A stretch of 64,000 bases of DNA from Corallococcus coralloides DSM 2259 (lineage in GTDB: Bacteria; Myxococcota; Myxococcia; Myxococcales; Myxococcaceae), in contig NC_017030.1 of the NCBI RefSeq assembly GCF_000255295.1, positions 5,910,328 through 5,974,327 on the forward strand. The letters run 5' to 3'. Below, piece after piece: positions 7,948-15,970 of this stretch (the first letter of the stretch is position 1; every line of letters begins with the position of its first letter). The notes below the pieces were generated by a model. It was not told where the DNA came from and ran no database searches. It was given only the letters and a program-made list of their open reading frames with translations. A program made the translations under genes and the position numbers.

Positions 7948-9455
7948 CGTCTTCTCCCGGTCGTGAAACTCATCGGGATCCGGTAGTCCTTCATTCGGTC
8001 CGCAACGATGTCCAGGACCTCATTGCGCGTCAACATCCGGCCGGCCTTCGTCTCAGCCTTGAGCAGCGCCTCCGTGATCATCCGGTTCCACTCACCGGGC
8101 CATGTGCGTCCCAGCTTCCAGTTCCCCCCACCGTGAATGGCCTCGTGGTGGGCCTTTTCCAGCCGGACGCAGAACTGGTCGATATCCATGTCGCCCTTGA
8201 AACCGCGCTGCACGAATCACTCGCGGTGCTCCTGCGGCAGCACATGGTGCTTTGGAGCGTCCGACATGCCCACCCCCGCTCTGCCCGCCACCTGCATGCC
8301 GCGCACCTCGGGGCTGTCCCCCAGCGCTTCGCGCACGCCCTTGGGCAGGTCCTGATGCGCCTGGGCCATCGTGACCTGTCCGCCCTGAATGAGCACGACC
8401 GCGCCGACGGCGGGAACGGAGATGACGCCCGCCTGCACGAGCCTTCGCATCATCTCCACCCACTCCGCGGAAACCACCATCCGTGAGCCCACCATGACTC
8501 CGCCCGAACTCATCACGAGCCCCACGCCCAGCGTCGCAGGGGCCGAGGGCGGCACGCGTGGCAGGGCCATCTTCATGGTGGAAATCATCGCGACCGCCTC
8601 CACCGCCTGCATCGCCGCGATGACCTGCCCGCCGAGCTTCATGGTCCTGCGGGTCTCCCGCTGGAGCGTGTCGAACTCACGCGTCAGCTTCCCCATCAAC
8701 TCGGGCATCGCGGTCGTCGCCGCCTCCACCCGCTCCGGGTCCATTGATGCGAGGTCCGTGAGCGTGGGCTCCATCAGCCCCTGCACGCGGTGAAGGTCCA
8801 CGTAGAGCTTCTCGGCGCTGCACATGGGGCAGTGACGAAGCACGGCGTCCGCGAGGTGCAGGAAGTCCACCCAGGTGGCCAGCAGAAGCGTTCCAAACTG
8901 CGCCGCCTGGAGCTTCGGCCCCGTCATGCGCAGCAGGCCCCATTCCATGTCCGTGTCACCGACTTCCGAGGCCACCCTCGTCAACGCGGTGGCGCTCCCA
9001 AGCGCACCTTGAAGCCACGTCACCTGCTTGGAGCCCTGGTCGAGGTAGCGCGTGAAGACGCCGGTGAGGCTCCAACCCCAAGGGTCTGGAGGACGGGCCG
9101 CCAGCTGGGTAAACGCGGCCTCGACGCCGCGCAGGGAGCCCTTCACCTCGTCCGTGGCATCGAGGACTGCCTGCCGCGTCGATGCAGCAGTCCGGGCCCC
9201 GCCCCCAACAGCGCCCTCCCTGCCGACATCTCCCACGGCTGTCACGTCGTCACGCGGCTTCTGGCGGCGCAGGAACCGTTGCCCAGACCCGGAGAGGACG
9301 CGCGGGGGCGCACCGTTCGGAGCCTCCACCCACGCGGGCGAGGAGTCCTCACGCGGCGCATAGCTCAAATTTCGGCCACGCCCCGGCGCTTGCGACACGG
9401 AGGCACATCCCGTGACCATCAGCACCAGGGCCACCCAAAGAGCATCAGCGCGCAT
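7944..9455 (-). pseudogene. SitA/TIGR02269-type toxin lipoprotein, interrupted by in-frame TGA
   Basis: Polymorphic toxin lipoprotein of the myxobacterial Sit type, which is passed between kin by outer-membrane exchange. The ATG at 9455 begins a lipoprotein signal (ALWVALVLMVTGCAS). A long middle domain with hydrophobic helices follows. The C-terminal toxin domain starts at PKHHVLPQEHRE, reads TGA at 8219-8217, then continues in the same frame with FVQRGFKGDMDIDQFCV and HHEAIHGGGNWKLGRTWPGE to 7944. In family members I recall, the residue after HRE is Trp, so a single TGG-to-TGA change explains the stop. Translation would lose the last 90 or so residues, including the His-rich probable nuclease part. 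Restart at a GTG (8213) could give only a detached toxin tail. Confidence 0.85.
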
Positions 9456-9635
9456 TGTCCCCCCAAGCCACCGAGGCGAACGCCCCTGGCCGCAGCGTCC
9501 CCTCCGGCGCGGCGGTGGGATGGACCCCGCCGTGTCGAACGCAGGAACGCCGTTGGTTCCCTTCGCGAAGGTGGATGTCAGACTCATGAGCCATCATCCA
9601 TGGCTATCTGACATTCCTCGTTTAGGGACTTGTTC

Positions 9636-10931
9636 ATGGATGCTGCGGAGAACGGTGAAGAGCTCTTCCATTCGACCCTCCACCTCGCGGACCTGCTCTA
9701 TCCACGTTCGGAGCGGTTGGGAGATGTACGGCCATCCGAGGAGTGGAGCTTCTCGCAGCTGGACACCCGGGCGCGGGCCCTGGGGACGTGGCTGACGACG
9801 CTGAACGCGGCCGGCGAACGGGTGCTGCTGCTGTATCCCCCGGGCCTCGAATACGTCGTGGGGTTCATGGGCTGCCTGTACGTGGGCGCCATCGCGGTGC
9901 CGTGCCATCCGCCGGATGCTTCCCGGTTGGACAGCGCCCTGCCCCAACTGCTTGCCATCGCTCGGGATTGCGGCGCGCGCTTCGTGCTGACGACGAGCAG
10001 CATCCTGGAGATGTCCCCGCGCCTCACGTCGGAGGCGCCGGAGCTGGCTGAGCTCCACTGGGTGGCCACGGACATGGTGCCGACGTCGCTCTCGGAGGAC
10101 TGGAAGCGGCCAGCGCGGGTACAGGTGGCCGTGCCCCCCGTGTCCATGGACGTGCCGCTGCTCGACACGGATGAACGGTACATGCCGCTTCGCGAGTCGA
10201 ACGACCCGACGCCGCTGGATGACTCGCGCTGCCTCCCCGCGCAGTTCCGCGCGCAGGTGGCTCGCACGCCGGACGCGGTCGCGGTGGTGGCGGATGATGA
10301 AACGCTCACCTACGCCCAGCTGGATGCGGCCAGCGACGCGCTGGCGTGGCACCTGCGCGAGCACGGCGTCGCGCGCGACGTGCGCGTGGGGCTGTGCGTG
10401 GAGCGCTCCACCCGCCTGGTGGTGGCGATGCTCGGCATCCTCAAGGCAGGTGGCGCGTTCGTGCCGCTGGATCCGGACTGCCCGCGGGAACAACTGGCCG
10501 CGATGATGGAGGACTCACGGGCACGGGTGCTCGTTACGGAGTCCCGCCGGGTCCAGGACCTGCCGGCGGAGGGCGTGTGCACCGTCCTGCTGGACTCAGA
10601 GGACGCGTTCGAGCTGGAGGTGCTGGGGCCTCCGCGCGCGGGCACGACGCTGGACGACCCTGCCTACGTCCTCTACCCGCCCGGCTCCTCCAGCAAGCCC
10701 CAGGGCGTGATGGTGCCGCACCGGAGCGTGGCGGACTTCTTCAGCGCCATGGACGCACGGGTGGGCGCGGCGCCCGTGGGCACGTGGCTCTCCGTCAGCC
10801 GCATCTGCTTCGACAGCTCCGTGCTGGAGCTGTTGTGGACGCTCGTCCGCGGCTTCCGCGTCGCGGGAGCCCCCAGCCCTCGGCTGCCGGGGCTCAGCGC
10901 TTGCGCGCGAGCACCCGCCGCACTTCCTTGA
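9636..10931 (+). pseudogene. NRPS remnant: FAAL N-terminus joined to truncated adenylation domain
   Basis: Remnant of a nonribosomal peptide synthetase gene. The first 170 or so residues match the beginning of a fatty acyl-AMP ligase (LLYPPGLEYVVGFMGCLYVG, AIAVPCHPPD). From about residue 190 the sequence is instead the start of an amino-acid adenylation domain (FRAQVARTPDAVAVVADDET, LTYAQLDAASD). The FAAL core motifs are missing, so two distant parts of the parent have been joined. The A3 core, normally YTSGSTG.PKG, reads YPPGSSSKPQG. The domain breaks off after VLELLWTLVRGFRV, before the A5-A10 motifs and any carrier protein. The frame then runs 38 bp into the end of the opposing tmk gene. 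It is almost certainly non-functional. Confidence 0.85.
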
Positions 10932-11550
10932 GGCACGCGTCCGTCACGGCCTCCACGGACAGCTCGCCGTCGATGTGCACGATGCGCTCGCGCTTCGCTC
11001 GCAGCGTGATGGCCTTGAGGTACTGCTTCGCGATCCGCCGCTGGGCCTCGTCCGCTTCGAACAGCTCCGCGGGCCCACCGCGCACGGCCCGGCGCTTCGC
11101 CGCGACCTTGGGGTCCACGCCCACGAACAGCGTCAGGTCCGGCGACACCGCGTGCGCGTTCACCGTGTCCACCCACGCCATGGGCAGGCTCGCGCCCTGG
11201 TACGCCAGCGAGGACAGCACGTAGCGGTCGCACAGCACCACCTTGCCCTGCTCCAGCGCCGGCAACACCCTCGCGTGCAGGTGGTCCGTCCGGTCCGCCG
11301 CGAACAGCAGCGCCAGGGTCTCCTGCGCCAACGGCCCCCGGCCCTGCGGCAAGCCCAGGCGGCCCGTGAGCGCCTGGCGCAGCATCGTTCCCACCGGACC
11401 GTCGGACGGCTCGCGCGTCGTCACCACCGAGAGCCCATCCGCCCTCAGCGCGGATGCCAGGCGCTCCGTCTGCGTGGTGGTGCCCGCTCCGTCCAGGCCC
11501 TCCAGCACGATGAATCGCCCCGGCAGGGCGACCTTCCTGGCGGCGCTCAC
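10894..11550 (-). CDS. tmk: thymidylate kinase
   Basis: dTMP kinase, 218 residues, converts dTMP to dTDP for DNA synthesis. Seen: N-terminal LEGLDGAGTTTQTERL, the DR[YH] motif as CDRYVLSSLAYQG (near residue 100) and the REPSDGPVG segment. The P-loop is odd: GAGTTTQ has Thr where the canonical GAGK[ST]TQ has the phosphate-binding Lys. The codon is clearly ACC. The rest of the protein looks intact, so it may be a lineage variant rather than decay. The GTG start overlaps the upstream membrane-protein gene by 4 nt (GTGA). Its 3' end overlaps the NRPS remnant on the other strand. Confidence 0.9.
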   Translation of the reverse strand: MSAARKVALPGRFIVLEGLDGAGTTTQTERLASALRADGLSVVTTREPSDGPVGTMLRQALTGRLGLPQGRGPLAQETLALLFAADRTDHLHARVLPALEQGKVVLCDRYVLSSLAYQGASLPMAWVDTVNAHAVSPDLTLFVGVDPKVAAKRRAVRGGPAELFEADEAQRRIAKQYLKAITLRAKRERIVHIDGELSVEAVTDACLKEVRRVLARKR

Positions 11551-11888
11551 CGGGGGAGGAGCGCGGCGGGGTTGTCCAGGTGCAGCTCGCGGCGCAGGGC
11601 GAGCAGCGCCTCGTACCGCTGCAGCTCCTCCGTCAGCACCGCGCGGCCCTTGCGGTAGCTGAGGAAGCCGTACACCAGCAGCCCCAGCGCCAGGAGCGTG
11701 GCGCCCCAGGCCAGGATCGGCGTGCGCAGCGAGTCGTAGAACAGCTTCCCCGCCGCCCCTGAAATCAACATGAAGGCGATGATGGACACACCCGCGTGGG
11801 TGAAGTGGGTGGTGCTCTGCCGGGTCGACAGGCTCTCCTGCAGCTGGTCGAACCGGGCCCGCTTGTCCTGCTGAATGTCTGCGCTCAC
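11547..11888 (-). CDS. small membrane protein, two TM segments
   Basis: About 113 residues with two hydrophobic segments: THAGVSIIAFMLISGAAG and ILAWGATLLALGLLVYGFLS. These are flanked by a charged N-terminal stretch (DIQQDKRARFDQLQES) and a charged, probably coiled C-terminal tail (LTEELQRYEALLALRREL). I do not recognise the family. The GTG at 11888 is preferred; another in-frame GTG lies at 11900. It overlaps tmk by 4 nt, so the two are probably co-transcribed and translationally coupled. Confidence 0.7.
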   Translation of the reverse strand: MSADIQQDKRARFDQLQESLSTRQSTTHFTHAGVSIIAFMLISGAAGKLFYDSLRTPILAWGATLLALGLLVYGFLSYRKGRAVLTEELQRYEALLALRRELHLDNPAALLPR

Positions 11889-12102
11889 GGAGCCGAGCAC
11901 CCTACATCACGTGCCCCAGCCCGTCGAGTCGGCCGCCGGCCAGCACCCACCTACACAGACGCGCAGTCCCAGCTTCCGCTCATCCCAGCCATTGAACGGA
12001 CGCACGCTCGCTCCCCGGGCATGGCTTGCCACCCCACCCCCCTCGCGTTACATGCCGCGAACCATGCCTCTCCACGTCGTCAGCAGGATGAGTTCCCCCG
12101 AC

Positions 12103-13230
12103 ATGAGCCGTGACTCCGAGTTGAACACCATCGAGGAGGCCATCCGCGACATCCAGGCCGGCAAGTGCGTCATCGTCGCAGACGACGAGGACCGCGAGAA
12201 CGAAGGCGACCTCATCATGGCCGCCGAGCTCGCCACCCCGGAGATGCTGGCGTTCATGGTCCGCCACACCAGCGGCATCATCTGCCAGCCCATGCTCGCC
12301 GAGCGGCTGGACGCGCTCCGCCTGCCCCAGATGGTGGCGGAGAACACCGAGTCCCACCGCACCGCCTTCACCGTCTCCGTGGACTTCCGCCACGGCACCA
12401 CCACCGGCGTCTCCGCCAGCGACCGCACGAAGACGATCCGCGCGCTCGCCGACCCGAACACCACCGCGGACGACTTCCTGCGCCCCGGCCACATCTTCCC
12501 GCTGCGCTACCGCGAAGGCGGCGTGCTGCGCCGCGCGGGCCACACCGAGGCGGCCGTGGACCTGGCGCGGCTCGCCGGCCTGCAGCCGTCCGGCATCCTC
12601 TGCGAGCTGGTGAAGGACGACGGCACCATGCAGCGCATGCCGGACCTGAAGCAGTTCGCGCGCGAGCACGACCTCAAGCTCGTCACCATCGCGGACCTCA
12701 TCGAGTACCGCAGCCGCAAGGACCGCCTGGTGCGCCGCGAGGCCGGCCAGAGCGTCGTGCGCACCCGCCACGGTGAGTTCACCGCCCTCACGTACACGTG
12801 GACGCCCGACGGCGCGAAGTCCCTGGTCCTGGTGAAGGGCGACCCGTCGAAGACCCAGCCCGCCCCGCTGGTGCGCCTGCACGGCGCCTGCGCCATGGGC
12901 GACGTGTTCGGGTCACCGGACTGCAAGTGCAACCTGCTGCTGGACCGCGCGATGGAGACCGTGGCGCGCGAGGGCACGGGCGTCATCGTCTACCTGCCCG
13001 GCATGCACGGCAACGACTTCGGCATCCACCACAAGCGCGCGGGCGACGGCAGCAACGCGTCCGTCAGCCGCGCGGCCAACGAGTCGCGCGACGTGGGCAT
13101 GGGCTGCCAGATCCTCACCGACCTGGGCGTGAGCACCATGCGCGTGATGTCCAACACGGACATGACCTACCGGGGCCTCTCCGGCTTCGGGCTCACCATC
13201 GAGTCGCGCCTGACGCTCGACGTGGAGTAG
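12103..13230 (+). CDS. ribBA: RibBA-type protein: DHBP synthase with a divergent GTP cyclohydrolase II domain
   Basis: Riboflavin biosynthesis. The N-terminal ~200 residues are 3,4-dihydroxy-2-butanone-4-phosphate synthase with intact motifs: DDEDRENEGDLIMAAE, TSGIICQPM, HRTAFTVSVDFRHGTTTGVS and AGHTEAAVDLARLAGL. The C-terminal half resembles GTP cyclohydrolase II and keeps the zinc cysteines (HGACAMGDVFGSPDCKC). The usual RQEGRGIGL motif is replaced by PGMHGNDFGIHHK, and the following helix region is shorter. It may therefore supply only the RibB activity. The start is uncertain: ATG 12103 has GGATGAG about 10 nt upstream; ATGs at 12064 and 12088 are alternatives. I see no recognisable FMN riboswitch in the 200 bp upstream. 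Confidence 0.88.
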   Translation: MSRDSELNTIEEAIRDIQAGKCVIVADDEDRENEGDLIMAAELATPEMLAFMVRHTSGIICQPMLAERLDALRLPQMVAENTESHRTAFTVSVDFRHGTTTGVSASDRTKTIRALADPNTTADDFLRPGHIFPLRYREGGVLRRAGHTEAAVDLARLAGLQPSGILCELVKDDGTMQRMPDLKQFAREHDLKLVTIADLIEYRSRKDRLVRREAGQSVVRTRHGEFTALTYTWTPDGAKSLVLVKGDPSKTQPAPLVRLHGACAMGDVFGSPDCKCNLLLDRAMETVAREGTGVIVYLPGMHGNDFGIHHKRAGDGSNASVSRAANESRDVGMGCQILTDLGVSTMRVMSNTDMTYRGLSGFGLTIESRLTLDVE

Positions 13231-13254
13231 CGAAGTCCGGGAGGCGCGCGAGGC

Positions 13255-14586
13255 TCAGCCCAGGTCCTTCAGGGCCTCGCGCACGGCGGACAGGTCCGCG
13301 GGCAGCTCCACCGGAGGGTTCGCGTGCGCGGCCTTCACGTCGCTCAGCGTCTCCCGGTGGTAGCCCACCTTGAAGTCCGCGAACTTCAGCCCGTGCGCGG
13401 TGGCCACCACCGCGACGCTGGCGCCCTTCGCCATCACGCCCGACGCGGCCAGCTTCTCCACCGCCGCCAGCGCGACGCCCGTCTGCGGACAGGCGAAGGT
13501 GCCCTCGCGGTCCGCCCGGGCCGCCGCGTTGGCCAGCTCCGACTCCGTCGCCTCCTCCACCACGCCGTCGAACGCGCGCAGCATCCGCACCGCGCGGCGG
13601 AAGGACACCGGGTTGCCAATCTGGATGGCGGACGCGAGCGTCGCTCCCGCCTGCATGGGCACCAAGTCCTGGAAGCCGCCCCGGAAGGCGCGCGCCAGGG
13701 GGTTCGCCCGCTGCGCCTGCGCCACCGCGATGCGCGGCCGGCGGGTGATGAGCCCCAGGTTGAAGAGCAGATCCAGACCCCGGCCCAGGGCGCTCGCGTT
13801 GCCCAGGTTGCCGCCCGGGATGACGATCCAGTCCGGCGGCTCCCAGCCCAGGTCCTGGCACAGCTCGATGGCGATCATCTTCTGGCCCTCGATGCGCAGC
13901 GAGTTCATCGAGTTCGCCAGGTACAGCCCCGTGTCCGCCGTCACCGCCTGCACCAGCTTCATGCAGCCGTCGAAGTCCGTGTCCAGCGACAGCACGCGCG
14001 CCCCATTGGCGATGGGCTGCACCAGCTGCGCGAGCGACACCTTGTTCTTCGGCAGGAACACCACCGCCGGGATGCCCGCCGCCGCGGCGTACGCGGACAG
14101 CGCCGCGGACGTGTCGCCCGTGGACGCGCACGCCACCGCGCGGATGGGCGTGCCGCGCGAGCGCAGGTGCTTCACCGCGGACACCAGGACCGTCATCCCC
14201 CAGTCCTTGAAGCTGCCCGTCGGAGAGACGCCGCACTCCTTCAACATCAGCGAGCCCAGCCCCAGCTCCGCCGCCATGCGAGGCAGCGGCTTGAGCGGCA
14301 CGCGCCCTTCGCCCAGCGAGACGATGTCCTCCACCGGCAGCTCGGGCAGCGCCCACTCGCGCTTGCCCCAGACGCCAGAGCCGTCCGGCAGCCGGGACGT
14401 CGCGAAGCGGGACTCGAAGCGGCGCTTCCACTCCGCCGCGGGGATGGCGCGCAGGGCGGCTTCGTCGTGGGCCACCTCCAGCAGGCCCTCACAGCGCGGA
14501 CAGCGGTAGACGACGTCCCATAGCGAGGCGGTGAAGCCGCACCCCTCGCTGCACGCGTAGCCCGCCTTCAGCGCCGGTGCTGTCAC
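13255..14586 (-). CDS. thrC: threonine synthase
   Basis: PLP-dependent threonine synthase, 443 residues, converting O-phosphohomoserine to threonine. The Schiff-base lysine is in SPTGSFKDWGM; CASTGDTSAALSAYAAAAG binds the substrate and GGNLGNASALGRG binds the PLP phosphate. The N-terminus has a zinc-ribbon-like pair (CSEGCGF and CPRCEG), as in the long bacterial/archaeal ThrC subgroup. The GTG at 14586 overlaps the upstream zinc-ribbon gene by 4 nt (GTGA), which decides the start over the longer upstream frame. It is convergent with ribBA, with 24 bp between stops. Confidence 0.93.
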   Translation of the reverse strand: MTAPALKAGYACSEGCGFTASLWDVVYRCPRCEGLLEVAHDEAALRAIPAAEWKRRFESRFATSRLPDGSGVWGKREWALPELPVEDIVSLGEGRVPLKPLPRMAAELGLGSLMLKECGVSPTGSFKDWGMTVLVSAVKHLRSRGTPIRAVACASTGDTSAALSAYAAAAGIPAVVFLPKNKVSLAQLVQPIANGARVLSLDTDFDGCMKLVQAVTADTGLYLANSMNSLRIEGQKMIAIELCQDLGWEPPDWIVIPGGNLGNASALGRGLDLLFNLGLITRRPRIAVAQAQRANPLARAFRGGFQDLVPMQAGATLASAIQIGNPVSFRRAVRMLRAFDGVVEEATESELANAAARADREGTFACPQTGVALAAVEKLAASGVMAKGASVAVVATAHGLKFADFKVGYHRETLSDVKAAHANPPVELPADLSAVREALKDLG

Positions 14587-15149
14587 GCCTCCACCTCCAC
14601 CTTCGTTCCGCACGCCACGCACGCGCGGCCCGGCCAGGCCGGCACGTGGCAGGAGGGACAGGGCACGCGCTCGCCCTCGTCCGCGCCTCCACGCTTCGCC
14701 GTCACGGGCGCCGCCACCCGGGCCCGGGGCAGCCGCATGCCGCAGCCATCACACAGAAGGCCTTCCGCCTGGACATGGCGGCAGTAGCGGCACGTCACCG
14801 CGCCCACCGGGGCGGCGGTGCGCACGCCGTCGTCCTGCGCGCGGCCCGTGTCCAGGTCCAGCATCTGCGCGACGGGCACGTCACCCGTGGCGCCCGAACG
14901 GGTCAACTCCAGGTCGGGCACGACCATCGCCGGCAGGTCCGGCCCCGAGCGCAGCCGCGTCAGGTCCAGCTCCGGCAGCACGGGCGCGTCCACCGGCACG
15001 CGGCCCCCCGCGTGGTGCGTCAGCTCCAGCTCCGGCAGCGGGGCCACGACAGGCGCGGGGATGTTCATGAGGCCGGGGAAGCGCTTGCCACAGCCTTCGC
15101 ACTCTTCGCCTTCCGACTGCACGTGGTCGCAGACCGGGCAGATGATCAT
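14583..15149 (-). CDS. multi-zinc-ribbon protein
   Basis: About 188 residues with three double-cysteine zinc-ribbon units: CPVCDHVQSEGEECEGCGK near the N-terminus, CRYCRHVQAEGLLCDGCGM in the middle and CPSCHVPAWPGRACVACG at the C-terminus. Between the first two lie low-complexity PELELT/PELDLT/PDLELT repeats. No catalytic domain is visible. It is translationally coupled to thrC by a GTGA overlap, so it may support or regulate that enzyme, but this is inference. The start is the ATG before IICPVC. The 90-bp gap to the upstream pcm stop shows no obvious promoter. Confidence 0.75.
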   Translation of the reverse strand: MIICPVCDHVQSEGEECEGCGKRFPGLMNIPAPVVAPLPELELTHHAGGRVPVDAPVLPELDLTRLRSGPDLPAMVVPDLELTRSGATGDVPVAQMLDLDTGRAQDDGVRTAAPVGAVTCRYCRHVQAEGLLCDGCGMRLPRARVAAPVTAKRGGADEGERVPCPSCHVPAWPGRACVACGTKVEVEA

Positions 15150-15240
15150 GGGCGGGACGTTACCGGTCCCCTCTCCAGTCGGCAACGCGACCCCGGGACA
15201 CGGGGAGTGGGCATGCAGGCGCGTGGCCTGTCGCACCCGC

Positions 15241-15879
15241 TCAGCTCGGGGCGGAGGAGCCCAGGCCCGTCATGGGGACGAAGCGCACCGGCAGCAGGCG
15301 ATCCACCCGGGGCAGCATCCCCGGCTGTCCCCGGCGGATGCGCAGCAACTCCTGCGTCTCGGTCACGGAGCCCACGGGGATGACCATCCGCCCCCCGGGC
15401 CTCAGCTGGCGCAGGAGCTCCCGGGGGATGTCCACCGGCGCGGCGGTGGCGATGATGGCGTCGAAGGGCGCGGCCTGGGCCCAGCCCTGGGAGCCATCAC
15501 CCTCGCGGTAGAACACGTTGGTGAAGCCCAGCCGGTGGAGCAGCCGCCGGGCGGGCCGGGCCAGCTCGCGGACGATCTCCACCGTGTAGACCTCGCGGGC
15601 CAGCATCGCCAGCACCGCCGTCTGGTAGCCGGAGCCGGTGCCAATCTCGAGCACGCGCTCACAGCCGCGCAGGCGCAGGGCCTCCGTCATCAGGGCCACC
15701 ACATAGGGCTGGCTGATGGTCTGCCCATGGCCGATGGGCAGCGGCACGTCCTGATGGGCAGAGTCCCGCTCGCCGATGGGCACGAAGTCCGCACGGCTCA
15801 GGTTGGCGATCGCCGCGAGCACCCGTCGATCCCGGATGCCCTGCCGCGCCAGATACTCCGCTCGGCCCCAGTCTCCCAT
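15241..15879 (-). CDS. pcm: protein-L-isoaspartate O-methyltransferase
   Basis: SAM-dependent repair enzyme for isoaspartyl residues, 212 residues, the normal length. Motifs: DFVP, the PIGHGQTISQPYVVALMTEA segment, SAM-binding VLEIGTGSGYQTAVLA (motif I) and the late segment LRPGGRMVIPVG. I chose ATG 15879 (MGDWGRAEYLARQG) because N-terminal homology begins there. It lies downstream of recG on the same strand, with about 90 bp between them, and upstream of the zinc-ribbon/thrC pair. Confidence 0.92.
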   Translation of the reverse strand: MGDWGRAEYLARQGIRDRRVLAAIANLSRADFVPIGERDSAHQDVPLPIGHGQTISQPYVVALMTEALRLRGCERVLEIGTGSGYQTAVLAMLAREVYTVEIVRELARPARRLLHRLGFTNVFYREGDGSQGWAQAAPFDAIIATAAPVDIPRELLRQLRPGGRMVIPVGSVTETQELLRIRRGQPGMLPRVDRLLPVRFVPMTGLGSSAPS

Positions 15880-15970
15880 CGCGTCCGTCCCCCCGTGGTC
15901 CTCCAGCGGGAAAAGTAAGCACGACGACAGTCCGGGACAATCCAGGCGGCGGCCGCAGGCATGCTCGGAC

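Noticed and set aside
8200..8230. TGA in the SitA-type toxin as a selenocysteine codon
   Set aside because: The family residue is Trp, no SECIS-like hairpin stands out, and a single transition explains it.
11889..12102. FMN riboswitch upstream of ribBA
   Set aside because: No arrangement of the conserved RFN stems is apparent in the 200 bp.
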